Of a stretch of DNA of 64,000 bases, positions 33,535 to 44,424 are shown in pieces. Location: NCBI GenBank assembly GCA_037954325.1, contig JBBMNZ010000007.1, positions 10,294,501-10,358,500 of the forward strand, in the 5' to 3' direction. Origin of the DNA: Fistularia commersonii. Taxonomy: Eukaryota > Chordata > Actinopteri > Syngnathiformes > Fistulariidae. Position 1 is the stretch's first letter; each line of letters starts with the position of its first letter. The translations under genes and the position numbers were made by a program. The notes beneath the pieces were generated by a model that was given only the letters and a program-made list of their open reading frames with translations, was not told where the DNA came from and made no database searches.

Positions 33535-35060
33535 AGATTGAATTGACCCATTTATGCACACGCCAATGGTGGCAAAGCAGCAGTGCAAGGCGCTAGCCAG
33601 GCTTCTGGGAGCGGCTTGGGGTTCGAACCGCCAACCTTCCGATTGGACTTTAAACCCCAAAACCTGCGGGCCGAGTCCTGCGGTGGATGTAAAACAAGAA
33701 GGGGCGGTAGCCACAGCAAAGATTTCTTCCAGAATGCTGCTTCCCCCGCAACAACAAGACGGAGAAATGATCCCTTCGTTTGAACGGACTAACAGAAATA
33801 AGTGATGAAAGGGACCCTTACTATTCATTAGAAAGGCTGAGGAGCGTCCGAGGAGAGCGGTTGAACTTCCCGATAAACCCACCGAGCGCCTCTTTGGCGT
33901 CATTGAACTTGCAGATTTCGAGCGCAAAGGACATGAAAAGGGAAAAAAGTGACAGCATTAATTGGTTGTTGCAAAACTTTGATTTGGGGGAGGGCAGCAG
34001 AAGGTCCCTCCGATCCAGACCCGTCGACGAGCCCGAAATAATCAGATTAGGATGGCGGCGCACTCACTTGCCTGCTGTTTACGTCCTTCCGGCTGTGTCT
34101 TATTTCCCGTCATTAGAAATAAAAACTCTGATGGCAGTGTTTATTCCTGCCTTCTTTTGGGGGGAAAAAGCAGAAAATTATAGCATTAAAGTAATTTAAA
34201 TGGGACCAAGGGCCAGAGGTGCTACCATACGCTCTGATTAATGAATGATGTAAATAGCATAAATTAAAAATAAGAGTTATTTACTCAGGAGTGTGGTACC
34301 CTTGAGGATATCAGCTGCGATGTTGCTCCATCTTACACTGGTGTTTTTGTTTATCAAAGCGTCTGCTCGTCTGCGTCCGTCTGTCAGCGGAGCGACGCCG
34401 TGACACGCGACGCCGCCCCCTCGTGATGCTAAATGGACCTGCGGGGGAGTCTTTACAGCCGCGTTTCTTTCAGCGCTGGGGATTTGTAAACAGCATAGCT
34501 GCCGTTTTCTGGCACCGCTCTTTCATTCTCCGTCCCCATTTTGTCTGAATAACCGTTTATCTGTGTGAGGACTCCATTACCAGTCCACTGACGTGAAGTT
34601 TGACCCCTCCTTCTTTAGGTTTGTTGGTGTTTGTCAGGGTGCTGATTATTGCTGCCGACATAGGAACTCTGCTGGGCTAAATTTCAGTCTTTCTTCCATT
34701 ATATCCTTTCACGTAAATAATTCCATGCGAGATTCATTGTGTTTCTGAGTGCTGGCCTGCGTCTGTCCTACAGTTGTTAGCTGCAGCCGGTTGCGCCGGC
34801 TAATCCGTCTATGCAACGTCCAAGAGCAATTTGGGTGCAAATTGCAGAAGGCGTGCAAGGTTTATTTGAAAGCTGTGGAGCGCTTGTTGTGCTGGAGTGC
34901 TCATCTTGTTGGCCTTTTGTGACTAACGCGTCGAGCATTAACGCAGCAAATGTCGTTCTCATCCATCGACAAACCTACTCCGTGCCGCAAAACCTTTGCT
35001 ATGTACGAGTATCCATTCTGTGCTGATGATTCAGGAACTTTTAAAAAAAATGATTTACTT
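33535..35060. other. no supported gene
   Basis: A GGTTCGAACC-like B-box string occurs at about 33619-33632 without a matching A box, so I do not call a tRNA. Open frames at 33780-34199 and 34777-35026 have no recognisable domain. Confidence 0.4.
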
Positions 35061-35064
35061 AAAT

Positions 35065-35430
35065 TGTCAGGTGGCACAGAGGCCCTGCAAGAAGGCCCCT
35101 GGCTCGATTTACTTGGGTTTCCTCGGACTGCCAGGCTGCATGGGTTTCCTCCAGGTTCTCCGATTTCCGCCCAACAGTCCAAAAACATGGGTTAGTTGGG
35201 AAAATATTGGGAAAATGCCCTGAATGAGTGAGTGAGTGAATGGCTGTTTGTCCATGTATGTGTGTCTATGTATGGCGACCAGTTCATGGTGAACCCTGTG
35301 AATGGTTGTATGGCCCAATGTGCCACGCCGTGGCCGTCTGCCAATCGGTTTAGGTTCAACCCTACCTCTTACCTAATGTCAGCAGGAATGGTCTGCAGCT
35401 GCACTGCTATCCTGACCCCAGGATAAAATG
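35065..35430 (+). repeat. DRT repeat, fairly complete copy
   Basis: The order is head remnant (GGTGGCACAGAGGCCCTGCA), P region (GGTTTCCTCCAGGTTCTCCG), CAGTCCAAAAACATGG, T module (GAGTGAATGGCTGTTTGTCC), GGCGACCAGTTCATGGTGAA, a second T (GTGAATGGTTGTATGGCCCA), and the end region with CCCTACCTCTTACC and TATCCTGACCCCAGGATA. Confidence 0.75.
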
Positions 35431-35434
35431 TATA

Positions 35435-36825
35435 TTGTAAATTTATGACTATTCAAACTGTTTATTTTCTGTCACAGTCATTTTACAAACAACAAATCCA
35501 GTGCAGTGCTCATCTTTGCACATGTCAATCACTTTCTGTTCAGGGCGTTCGGGGTAAGAGGAAGGACCAAACACCTCTCAGACAAACAGGAATAGATATT
35601 CAGAGCAGAGAAATGTGTTGTTTGGCCTTGTGTGTATGTGTGTGTGTGTGTGTGCGTCACCGCGGAGCTACAACAAAAGTACAGCGCGTGCAATCGCCGC
35701 AGCTATCCTTTTTGTTTTCTAGCTGCTTTTCAGCTGCACCAGGTACCTTGTTAAGTGTATCACAGGGACTTGCGAATTGTTGAAGTTAAAAAGGAGTAAA
35801 TCTCCTGTAATCATCAGCACAAAGCATTCTGGGTATAAGCACGGCTAGCTTGTCTCGCGCTATTACGGTACAAAACTTTCACCTGCAGTGTAACATGAGT
35901 AGTCAGACGCACTTGCATTGTGTCGATAAAAGTCAATCGTAATCCTTTTGCATTGCACAAAAAAAGTTTGGTGCGTATTTGTATGTGCATGTGTGTGTGT
36001 GTGTTCTCTCAAAGTACAAGTTCCAAACGCACATTAAAGCGATCGGAAAATTGCATTAGCTTACATCACAATGCAAAGTGAATTGATCACAAGTCTAGCG
36101 GATCATTTCTATTGCAAATAATGAGGATGCTGGAGATGGGGGACGATGAGTATCTTCGACACACACACTGACACACACAAAAAAGTGAAAACAAATCAAA
36201 TCACGGAAGCCGTGTTTGTTCCCGGAGCTGAAATGGTTGTCGCGGGAGCTAAATTCAAAGGAGAATATGGCAGAAGTATGACAGTGATGAAGAAGACGGT
36301 GGGCTGCATAGCAATGCGATGCGCTTCTTTCATGTGAGAGACAGCGGGAAAAGTATGCCATAATTGCATTCTTTCTGGGTTTGGAATAAATATATATATA
36401 TTTAGTTCCTGGCGCTGGCAGTTCTGGCGAGCTCTGCCGCGCCGCCGCTCCTTGTTTATTTGCTGTCGGGATGCGGCTCCTTGGCAACCAGGAATGACAA
36501 AAACCTTTTAGAAGAAGATGAAAGTGCTGAACTTTCACTTTGCTTTTTCGAAGCAGCCTCAGAGGCGGCGGCGCACTCGGCGTTTCCCTGCGGGAAAAAC
36601 CGCCGCTATCTCACACCAATGAACCTAAGGTCGGCCCACCAGCACCAACCCATTTCACCAAATGAGGCCCCAATTTAACATGCCATTTGCGGTGCCCGAC
36701 TAATGGAACAATACGGGATTTGAAAGCACCTACGTCTCTATGAAGACGGGTTAGAAGACGCAATGAGCATATGCACTAAGGTTGCAATCACTTGCCAGGC
36801 CAAGTGGGTTGACCATGACAACAAC
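35435..36825. other. no supported gene; GT/CA tracts
   Basis: GT tracts occur at about 35631-35652 and 35989-36004, and a TATATATATA stretch near 36391-36402. Open frames show no domain. Confidence 0.4.
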
Positions 36826-36830
36826 AATAT

Positions 36831-36890
36831 ACTTCAAAGTACTCGAAGGTACTTCAGAGTACTCCAGAGTATCCGGGAGTACTTTGACTG
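36831..36890. repeat. six phased decamers, consensus ACTYCAGAGT
   Basis: The units ACTTCAAAGT, ACTCGAAGGT, ACTTCAGAGT, ACTCCAGAGT, ATCCGGGAGT and ACTTTGACTG follow one another without gaps. AGTACT-like hexamers therefore recur at exact 10-bp intervals. No known element accounts for it. Confidence 0.85.
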
Positions 36891-36894
36891 GCAT

Positions 36895-37745
36895 AACTCC
36901 CAATCGACACACAACAATCTACCTACCCGGTCCTTTCTGGTCACTTGATAGAGACGATAGAGCCCAAGGACTCTGAAAAATGAGCCCATTGCAGCATAGC
37001 TAGAAGCTAGGCTAACGCTAACTGTAAGTTTTCATATGAAGGAAAGGTTTCAAGCTTATTCTTTGACATTTGATGATTCTCGTTTGGCGGACAGTCTTCT
37101 CTCCACAAGAGGCAGGGTTTCACTGAGCAGCCCATTGTTATATTTTTTATTTTTTCACCTCCCCCCTCCGCCCCCCCCCAAGTTATCGTTTAGTGAGCGC
37201 TGGATAACTAAGCTGCCGGTGTTACCGTTAATCTCGTTTTTTTTTTTTTTTTATTGTTGGGCCTTGATTGAGACGGTTTCTCAGACGGCACGCTAGGCAA
37301 TCGATCCTTTCTGTGGACGTTTCAAATCCGCCGCTTTATTAGTGTTTAGCCGAAATATTCTCGCTGAGGATTGATTATCATCTCAGACCGTCGTAGCTGC
37401 CCGTCTGAGTTATTGTTCAATAATTAAATATCCTCTTTTGGAGAGATTTCCCTGATTAGTCTCAGCAGTTATAGGAGTAGCCCATCTCATTTTTGCTCTA
37501 CTTTAGGCGAACCCTTTTCTGAGTTGCTCCTTCCGTGTCCACCATTGGCGCTGGCAGATCCTCCTCATTCATTTGCCTGCACATGGAGGTTTTTGGGGGG
37601 AAAGCCCTCCAAACCATCAAGACTTAGACGGACAAACAAATACACCTTGAAGACACCTTACTCGATGCAAACATGTACCTAATAGACCGGCAAGAGGACG
37701 TGTTACAAGCATGCATACCATGTGGTGGTTCTTGTCCAGTCATCC
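36895..37745. other. no recognisable gene
   Basis: C-rich stretch at about 37158-37180 and a T run at 37238-37252. No domain in any frame. Confidence 0.4.
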
Positions 37746-38000
37746 TTGTTGAAATCTTCTTGTCTTGGCAACTGGACTTGAGTTTCTTCACTTGATGATG
37801 GAAGAATTGATTGACAGGAATTCAACTTTTCCATTTACATAACAAGTCACCATAACCTAGACCCATTCAAAACCCAGGCAGTTATATTCGGAAACTCCCC
37901 ACGGGTCATTAGAACTGATGAAGCCTCTGGGATGAGGGCTGAAATGTCTTCAAGTGAAAAAATTCAAGTCCAGTTGCCACCACAAGAAGATTCAGACAAG
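37745..38000. mobile_element. Penelope-like element terminal remnant, inverted-arm structure (copy 1)
   Basis: The left arm at about 37752-37798 (AATCTTCTTGTCTTGGCAAC, TGGACTTGAGTTTCTTCACT) is the inverted complement of the right arm at about 37948-37995 (TCAAGTGAAAAAATTCAAGT, CCAGTTGCCACCACAAGAAG). Between them lie CACCATAACCTAGACCCATT and TTATATTCGGAAACTCCCCA, phrases also found in the longer copy at 45967-46700. I assign it to PLEs because that copy encodes a PLE-type C-terminus. Confidence 0.7.
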
Positions 38001-38004
38001 TATG

Positions 38005-38825
38005 AAGCACAAGTAGGTTTTTTTTTCGCTCAAGGTAACTTTAGCACACTTTCCCCCCAAAGACTTTCCGGCAAGGCATCTCACACATACGGTGAAACGG
38101 GTAGAAGTCCGGGTTGTTTGCTTTGCATCCATTTGTTGGTTGGATTACGGAATTACTCAGAAAACGTCTCAGTCGTTTTTTACAAATGTGCTGTTACATT
38201 AATGGCTGTAGGTCAATGGCTTCCGCCTCCATTCTGAATGTGCGGTTATTACCGGCAACATCCGATCTGTCAAAAAGTTTCAGCCATTAAGAGTGCGTCT
38301 GTCATTGGATATTCACCCAGGTATCTCTAAGCTGTTTGTTGCCATTGTATTGATTGAAAGTCCCCTTTGTTTCCAAGGAGATTTAGAAGAATTATGCATC
38401 AATCAAATTCACCCCGCCATCCCGCTGCTTCCTTTCGTGTGTTTAATCACAAGGAGGCCTTGACACAGTTCGGAAGGAACGTTTTGAGGATTAGACCTCA
38501 AAAAATAGCGAGGCGTCCGCAAAGATCCAATTTATCTGATCTCCGATCGTCCGGCTGGGCAACATCTGCCGGGAAAAACCCCGCTTATCCCTCCGTGGAG
38601 GGAACCTCGACTCCACTTTCAAAGTCCCGTCTTGGGCGATTAAATCTAAACAAAATGGAGAAGATAAAACCTGCAGGGTTCCGGTAAGGAGGCTGCGTCT
38701 GGGGCCAAAGCTTAGCAGAGTGGGATTAAACCAATTTAGGAGTCGCCGACGAAGCACATCAATGGCAAAAGGGGGCGCTGCATGCATGTTTGAAGCTTTA
38801 GGCACGTTTAATCATGCATTCATGC
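38005..38825. other. no recognisable gene
   Basis: Open frames of about 100 codons on both strands at 38367-38805 oppose each other and show no domain. Confidence 0.4.
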
Positions 38826-38951
38826 AGCATTCGGGGTTGCGGGTGGGCCGATCCCAGCTGGCACTGGGCGAAAGGCAGGGTTCACACATTCAGTCACAGG
38901 GCTATTCATTCATTCATTAGTCATATGGAGCTATGCAACCAAAGAGACATA

Positions 38952-39415
38952 CCATAAATTCTGGACTATGAGATACCATGAGATATTAACACAGCAAGAT
39001 GTCACAGGAAAGATTGTTTAGAAAACTTTATCAAATAAATTATGGCAACATCTACAACTACTGGTACATAATGTAAATGCTTTTTTTCAGAACAGATGCT
39101 AAACTTACATGCAGCAGCCCAATTTTTTTCTTCAACAGCCAGATTGACCGCTTTCAACTTGATAGCCGCATCAAATGCATTTCTGTGCGTCTTTTTGATA
39201 ATGGGGAGGGTGGGTGTGTGCAAAAAGCACAAAATGGCTGATTATCGTAAATGTGAGCGGGTTTGCCAAAACAGTTTCATTTGTCCACTGTGACGGTATT
39301 GGCAGAAGGAAGTTATTGTAAATACCCTATAAAAATCCACAAAGTGGTTCGTTGTGAAAGCCGCAGTTTTCAAAGACTTTGAAAAAAGTAGCAGCTTATA
39401 TGCCGGAATTCACTC
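38952..39415 (-). mobile_element. pogo-like non-autonomous element, copy B, inserted in DRT tail
   Basis: It is flanked by TA (38950-38951 and 39416-39417). The left end reads CCATAAATTCTGGACTATGA. The right end near 39380-39410 reads AAAAAAGTAGCAGCTTATAT and GCCGGAATT, the diverged inverted complement. A 76-codon minus frame at 39002-39232 contains RNAFDAAIKLKAVNLAVEE at about residues 17-35 and NWAAACKFSI after it, which resembles the N-terminal helix-turn-helix of pogo/CENP-B-like transposases. No DDE domain is present. It belongs to the same family as the element at the left window edge. Confidence 0.75.
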
Positions 39416-39453
39416 TACAAATATTCACCCTCTCATTCACACATAGTATAGAC

Positions 39454-39880
39454 CAGTGTTTCCCAACCTTTTTGGAGCCACAGCACCTATTTTACATTGG
39501 ACACAGCACACTACCAAATATATAAAGGTTAATTCATTACCTGTTGCCATCTAGTGGATGAGCATTTCATTGTTCTGCCTGTCACTGCAGGCGGCCCACA
39601 TAGATAGATGTACGAAGAAACATTATTTGTATTGAATAAACAATGTTTGGAAAAATTGAGATTCAATTCAAGATTCAAAGTGATCATTCTCATATGCACA
39701 GTTTGGAAACTTATTTCCCTGTACAATGAAATTCTTACTTTTCTGTTCACAGTGCATTTGGATTTGTATTGGCAATAAATAGGTAGTGTAAATATGTGAA
39801 AGTGGGCATTTTTCCACGGCACCTCTGATGATCTCTCACAATACACTCATGTGCCGCAGCACAGTGGTTGGGAAACACTG
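39454..39880. mobile_element. hAT MITE with perfect 8-bp target duplication
   Basis: The exact 8-bp duplication GTATAGAC flanks it at 39446-39453 and 39881-39888. The left end reads CAGTGTTTCCCAACCTTTTT and the complement of the right end reads CAGTGTTTCCCAACCACTG. An 8-bp duplication and CAGTG-type termini are standard for hAT elements. The interior (about 39655-39745) contains AGATTCAAAGTGATCATTCT and TGTACAATGAAATTCTTACT, a phrase common in fish repeats. No coding frame. Confidence 0.9.
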
Positions 39881-40089
39881 GTATAGACATACAAACATTT
39901 ACTTTTTAATTCATAGGTTTCATAAATACATGCCACCAATGCAGCCTCAGGGTGGCACAGGCCAGAGTCTCCCTGAGCTGGTCCAAAGCCTGGATAAATG
40001 CAGTGGGCATCCGAGTAAAACTTTTGCAAAAACCAAACATGTGAATCACACCTAATAATAGTTGTAGTAAACACTTTTTCCAGAAAAGA

Positions 40090-41700
40090 TAGGAACATAG
40101 GGTAACTTATAAGAGCAGAGGTAGGAGCACGCTGGTAGACTACATCTTGTATAAACGAGGTAACCTGATAGAGATAAGTGATTGTAGGTGAGAGTGTAGC
40201 CAGACAAAATAGGATGAAGGTTTGTAGGATGACTCTAGTGTCAAGAAAGCTGAAGAGGACAAATGCAGAACAGAGGACAAAGTGGTTGAGGCTGAAAAGG
40301 GAAGAGAGTTGTATGGTTTTCATTCAGGGAGGAATTGAGAAAGGGGCTTTGTGGTCAGGGAGAGCTTCCAGATGACGAGACAACTACAGCAAACGTTATC
40401 AGGGAGACAGGTAGGAGAGTACTTCCTGTGTCGTCAGGAAGGAAAGAAGATAAGGAGACCTAGTGGTGGAATAAGAGAGTGCAGGATATATACAGAAAAA
40501 GCAGTTCGTGAAGAAGAAGTGGGACACTGAGGGGACTGAAGAGAACAGACAGGATTTCAGGGAGATACAGCGTAAGGTAAAGATAGAGGAAGCAAAGGCA
40601 AAACAAAGGGGGTACGATGACTTGTATGCTCGGTTGGACAGTAAGGAGGGAGAGGATGATCTATACAGGTTGGTGAAACAGAGAGATAAAGATGGGCAGG
40701 ATGTACTACAGGTCTGGGTGATTAAGGATAGAGAGGGAAATGTATTGACAGATGCTAGAAGAGTGATAGGAAGATGGAAAGAGTACTTTGAAGAGCTGAT
40801 GAATGAGGAAAATGAAAGAGAGGCAAGGGATGAAGAGGTGACTATTGTAGACCGTAAAGTAGCAGAGGGTAGTAAATGTCAAGTGAGGAAGGCATCGAAG
40901 AGGATGAAGTGTCTAGGAGAGGCAGCGGTAGAGTTTCTGACTCGATTATTCAACAGGATCTTAGAGACTGAGAATATGCCTGAAGAATGGGGACAAAGTG
41001 TGATGGTGCCCATTTTTAAGATCAAGGGTGATGTGCAGAATTGCGGCAACTATAGAGGGATAAAATTGATAAGCCATACGATGAAGTTATGGCAAAGAAT
41101 AGTGGAAACTAGACTGAGAGCAGAAGTCAGCATTTGTGAACAGCAGTATGTCTTCATGCCTTGAAAGAGTGCTACAGATGCAGCATTTGCTTTGAGAAAA
41201 CTGATAGGGAAATACAGAGAAGGCCAGAGGGTGCTGCATTGTGTTTTTGTAGATAGAGAAAAAGCGTATGACAGGGTGCCAAGAGAGGAACTCTGGTATT
41301 GTATGAGGAAGTGTGGAGTGGCAGAGAAGTTTGTTAGACTGGTGCAAGACATGTATGCTAGGTGTGAGACAGTGGTGAGATGTGCTGTAGGGGTAACAGA
41401 GAAGTTCAAGGTGGAGGTGGGCTTCATCAGGGATCAGCTCTGAGCCCCCTCTTGTTTGCAGTGGTGATGGACAGGCTGACAGATGAGGTTAGACAGGAAT
41501 CTCCATTGGCCTTGATGTTTGCAGATGACATTGTGATCTGTAGTGAGAGCAGAAAATAGGTTGAGGAAAGTTTGGGAGGTGGGGGTATGCTCTGGAATGG
41601 AGAGGAATGAAGGTTAGATGCAGCAAGATAGAGGATATGTGTGAATGAGAGAAACCCGGGTGGAGCGGTGAGGCTACAGGAAGTGGAGATCAAGAACAAG
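40090..41700 (+). mobile_element. RTE-clade LINE, longest copy in the window (copy 4)
   Basis: The 5' part (40090-40500) matches in order the pre-RT region of this LINE family, for example CACGCTGGTAGACTACATCT and AGAGCTTCCAGATGACGAGA. It is followed by the linker and RT (40508-41540) and the first connector block (GSGAVRLQEVEIK-like text at 41665-41700). The element stops there, just where copies 1, 2, 3 and 5 begin or continue, so its 3' third is lost. The endonuclease is not recognisable. The copy is dead: it has one in-frame stop, at least one frameshift and one in-frame deletion. Confidence 0.88.
40508..41540 (+). pseudogene. RTE-clade reverse transcriptase pseudogene
   Basis: The first frame (40508-41164, 218 residues) contains KKKWDTEGTEENRQDFREIQ, DDLYARLDSKEGEDDLYRL, GRWKEYFEELMNEENER and NYRGIKLISHTMKLWQRIVE. 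Around KRMKCLGEAAVEFLTR the copy lacks about 15 residues that its relatives carry between KRMK and CLGE, so the deletion is in frame. A TGA at 41162 ends the frame where relatives have Arg in GFMPRKS. The next frame (41192-41443) has motif A as FVDREKAYDRVP with Asp at residue 21, then RKCGVAEKFVRLVQDMY. A frameshift near 41420 precedes SALSPLLFAVVMD and FADD (41518-41529, catalytic motif C). Confidence 0.88.
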
Positions 41701-41704
41701 GACA

Positions 41705-41868
41705 GTGCCCAGATGTCTGTGCTCCTTCTCTGTTTTATCTACTGGCTCCCCTGTATGAAGGTGGAGCTTTCCTCTGCCTGTTGGAGAACGTGATGACCAT
41801 GTCCTTAGTCTTGCTCACAATCAGCTTCAGGCAGGAGGCTTCGCACCAGTGCGCAAAGTCATACAACC
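41705..41868 (-). mobile_element. LINE fragment, same family as 28975-29795, upstream block
   Basis: The minus strand reads DFAHWCEASCLKLIVSKTKD and MVITFSNRQRKAPPS, which matches the segment after RT motif C in the fish LINE family whose following block (GEELEIVDSYKYLG) occurs at 28996. It lies directly against the 3' end of RTE copy 4. Confidence 0.65.
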
Positions 41869-41869
41869 A

Positions 41870-42400
41870 TTCATTCTGTCATTATGTCATCATTCCCTCT
41901 CATTCACACATCTAAGAAATCTTGGGTCTCCGATGACAATCCTAAGGCAAGATATGAAGTGCGATCGATACCAGTTCCTCATCATGGACCACCTGGCAGA
42001 AGCCTGGAAACAGCAACGTTGTTCTTTGAGGGGCATCGTCATTTATCGGAACCTTGACTTTAAAACCTGCAATATTTCTGTTTACAGCTAACAAAATATG
42101 TATGTTGCACAAAGGCTTGAATTAGAAAGGAAAGTTATTGGAAATAAAGTTTTATAAGTTCTCTGGCAAGATTTAATCGGTCTCCGCCTGCTGCGTCTTT
42201 ATTTTCACCCTGTTATGTTAATAGACCATATGCAATGCTATAAATTAGCATTACCCCTCTGATCGATAAACACGGGGAGTCACACAGTGCTGTTAGTCAC
42301 ATCCAAATTGTATTTAATGAAAACCTTTCTTTAAGAATGGTTTATTTAAGGTCTAATTTCAACACTTTGAAGCATGTGAGAATAAATCTGCCGAAATAAT
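41870..42400. other. short T-module remnants, otherwise nothing recognised
   Basis: 41862-41915 contains CATACAACCATTCATTCTGT and TCTCATTCACACATCTAAG, decayed T modules in minus orientation. The rest holds no gene or family that I can name. Confidence 0.45.
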
Positions 42401-42404
42401 GGAT

Positions 42405-42715
42405 GCTGTCATTAATTCACCCATTCATTCATTATCTTTAGCGCTTATTCTGCGCTAAGGGTAGCAGGAGGGCTGGGGCCCATCCCAGCTGGAGGCATAC
42501 ATTCAACCAACTCATCCATTCACACGTCAAATACATACAGCATTGATTCACTCGCTCGTGTCAAGAAAGAAAACTATTCACTCTCTCATCTGCACTTCTG
42601 AGCAAATCAGAGTCGCCGATGAACCTCCTGTGTGCTTCTAGACTGTGCAATAAAACCGAGAACCCAGAGGAAACACGCAGAGATGGGGAGAACACGGAGA
42701 CTAATGTCCAACCGG
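42405..42715 (-). repeat. DRT repeat, fairly complete copy in minus orientation
   Basis: On the plus strand it reads end to head: CATTATCTTTAGCGCTTATT, GGGGCCCATCCCAGCTGGAG, ATTCACTCGCTCGTG, AACTATTCACTCTCTCAT, AGAACCCAGAGGAAACACGC and AGATGGGGAGAACACGGAGA. Confidence 0.75.
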
Positions 42716-42719
42716 CGAC

Positions 42720-44155
42720 TAATGGATGGTGTCTTGAAATGAAATCCTGTCTCATAAAAAGATCTTTTGTGGGATATTCTCCCCTGTAACTGATTTTGTG
42801 GGGGAAAATAATAACCCAGAGAAAGCCTGTTGGCTTCTGCTTTGTAACAGGTGCGTCAGGAAGAAATTTGGAATAGCCAATCTGTGGTTCTTGTGAGAAC
42901 CTGCAGATTATGTGAGAATGCAAAAATGAACATTTTGTTCAAAATCTGCTGTAACTAAGCTGCTAAATTGTAAACACAAACATGTATTTCACTGTTTTAA
43001 CTTATGCAAACACAAAGCACCGTGCCCGTTCTGACATTTCGGACGCCGTCAATCAACGCCGTACCCCGAATCCACCCGTCGAAATTTTCTCTTTGTGTTG
43101 TATCCACGGCACAAAACGACGATTGGAGACGCTGCCGCTTCTCCTGGCGAACAGTAAATCAAACCCCTTTTCATGGCGGATGAAGCCGATGATCTCTGCC
43201 CTGTTTTGAAGACAAGCCGACTGATACCATCTGCCGTCCACACCGGGGGGGGGCCGTGATTCCCGGCCCGTCCGCCGAGATTTCAGAACGAAATAATTTG
43301 ACGCTGCATGCCGGCCCTGGATGAATTTGCTCATAGGGATTTGATGACTGCTGGAGGTTTGACCATCAGGGTTGGGATTTTGCAATTCTGTCGAATGCTG
43401 AGCTTACATCAATAGATTTTCATAGTTGCAGACTAAAAACTGAAAGTGGAAAGGAAATTTTATGAGTTCAGGTGGCTCCCGTTATCTTGCAACTCGCTAG
43501 TTACGGTGACGTAGCGCAAACCAACAACCAATAGATGAGCTCTAACAAAACTGGAAACCTGGAAGACAAACAATCCCCAGAGCGGTATCGGTGGCAGAGA
43601 CGGTCTTTGTTGGCAGTGAGGATAAATGGGAACGCCGAAGTACGTCCAGATCAGTGTGGAGCGTTTGGAAAGAGGAGCGGGCAGCAGAGCTGCAGGCAGA
43701 ACAGCCCGGCTTGGATCATATCAACTCTACGTATCACCACCGAGTGGAGAAGGAAAAGCGGAGGAGTGACATAAAAAATGCATGGTTAGAAATCTGCTGA
43801 AAGAACATACTCGTTGTTTTGTAAATACTGACCTTGTAAGATTTACTTTGTAAAATCTTAGGCTACACCTACAAACCTGTCTCTTAGATGTGAGCAGGTG
43901 TGGTATTTTTTTTCCAGATCTTTTCGCAGTCTTCTGATGTATGGCAGGATTAGTCAGTTAAGTAGGCGGATGCATGCATGAGGCTGAGAAGTGAGGGAAT
44001 GTATGAGTAGTGAAGGACATCAGCTCAGATGAAGGCAAACGCGCTGGTGAATAATTGCTTAATGAGGGAGATAAACCTTTGATTGTTACTTCAATCACCA
44101 GGAAGAGATTTACTCTGTGATCTGAAGAGCGGCTTTATCCACAGTGAAGTGCGTG
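42720..44155. other. no supported gene
   Basis: Overlapping opposed frames at 43049-43385 and a pair of frames at 43535-43800 have no domain that I recognise. A G run lies at about 43245-43253. Confidence 0.4.
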
Positions 44156-44159
44156 CTTG

Positions 44160-44420
44160 TATGTCTGTGTGATGGACCAAGACTTGTATGCCTCTTTTTG
44201 AGGTACGTATTAGACAGTGAATGGTTGTAGGTTCCCAAATGATGTGTGAGTGACGGTTTATGAGTAAGTGGGTGAACAGTTGTATGCCTCATTGTGTGGC
44301 AAGATGCTCCTGATGGTGAATCCCAATTCTTGCCAAAAGACGAAGGGGGCCGGGGGAGGCTCCGGCCCCTCTTGACCTGACTGCAGGACAAGTGGAATAG
44401 AGAACGAGTGAATGAGTAAT
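44160..44420 (+). repeat. DRT repeat, tail part with several T modules
   Basis: T-like units GACAGTGAATGGTTGTAGGT, GAGTGACGGTTTATGAGTAA and GGGTGAACAGTTGTATGCCT are followed by the end region: GGGGGAGGCTCCGGCCCCTC, GACTGCAGGACAAGTGGAAT and GAACGAGTGAATGAG. Confidence 0.7.
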
Positions 44421-44424
44421 GAAT

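Larger units (their letters stand above)
38830..39935 (-). repeat. DRT repeat copy hosting two nested DNA transposons
   Basis: Host segments are 38830-38951 (GGTGGGCCGATCCCAGCTGG, CAGTCACAGGGCTATTCATT and CAACCAAAGAGACATA), 39416-39453 (ACAAATATTCACCCTCTCAT, then CACACATAGTATAGAC) and 39881-39935 (ATACAAACATTTAC). Joined in order they read as successive T modules in the same orientation, so both transposons inserted into this older repeat. Confidence 0.75.

Noticed and set aside
33619..33632. B-box-like GGTTCGAACC suggesting a tRNA gene
   Set aside because: No A box at the right distance and no cloverleaf could be built.
43049..43385. Overlapping minus-strand frames (64 and 110 codons)
   Set aside because: There is no domain, and a plus-strand frame is open over the same bases. 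There is nothing to choose between them.
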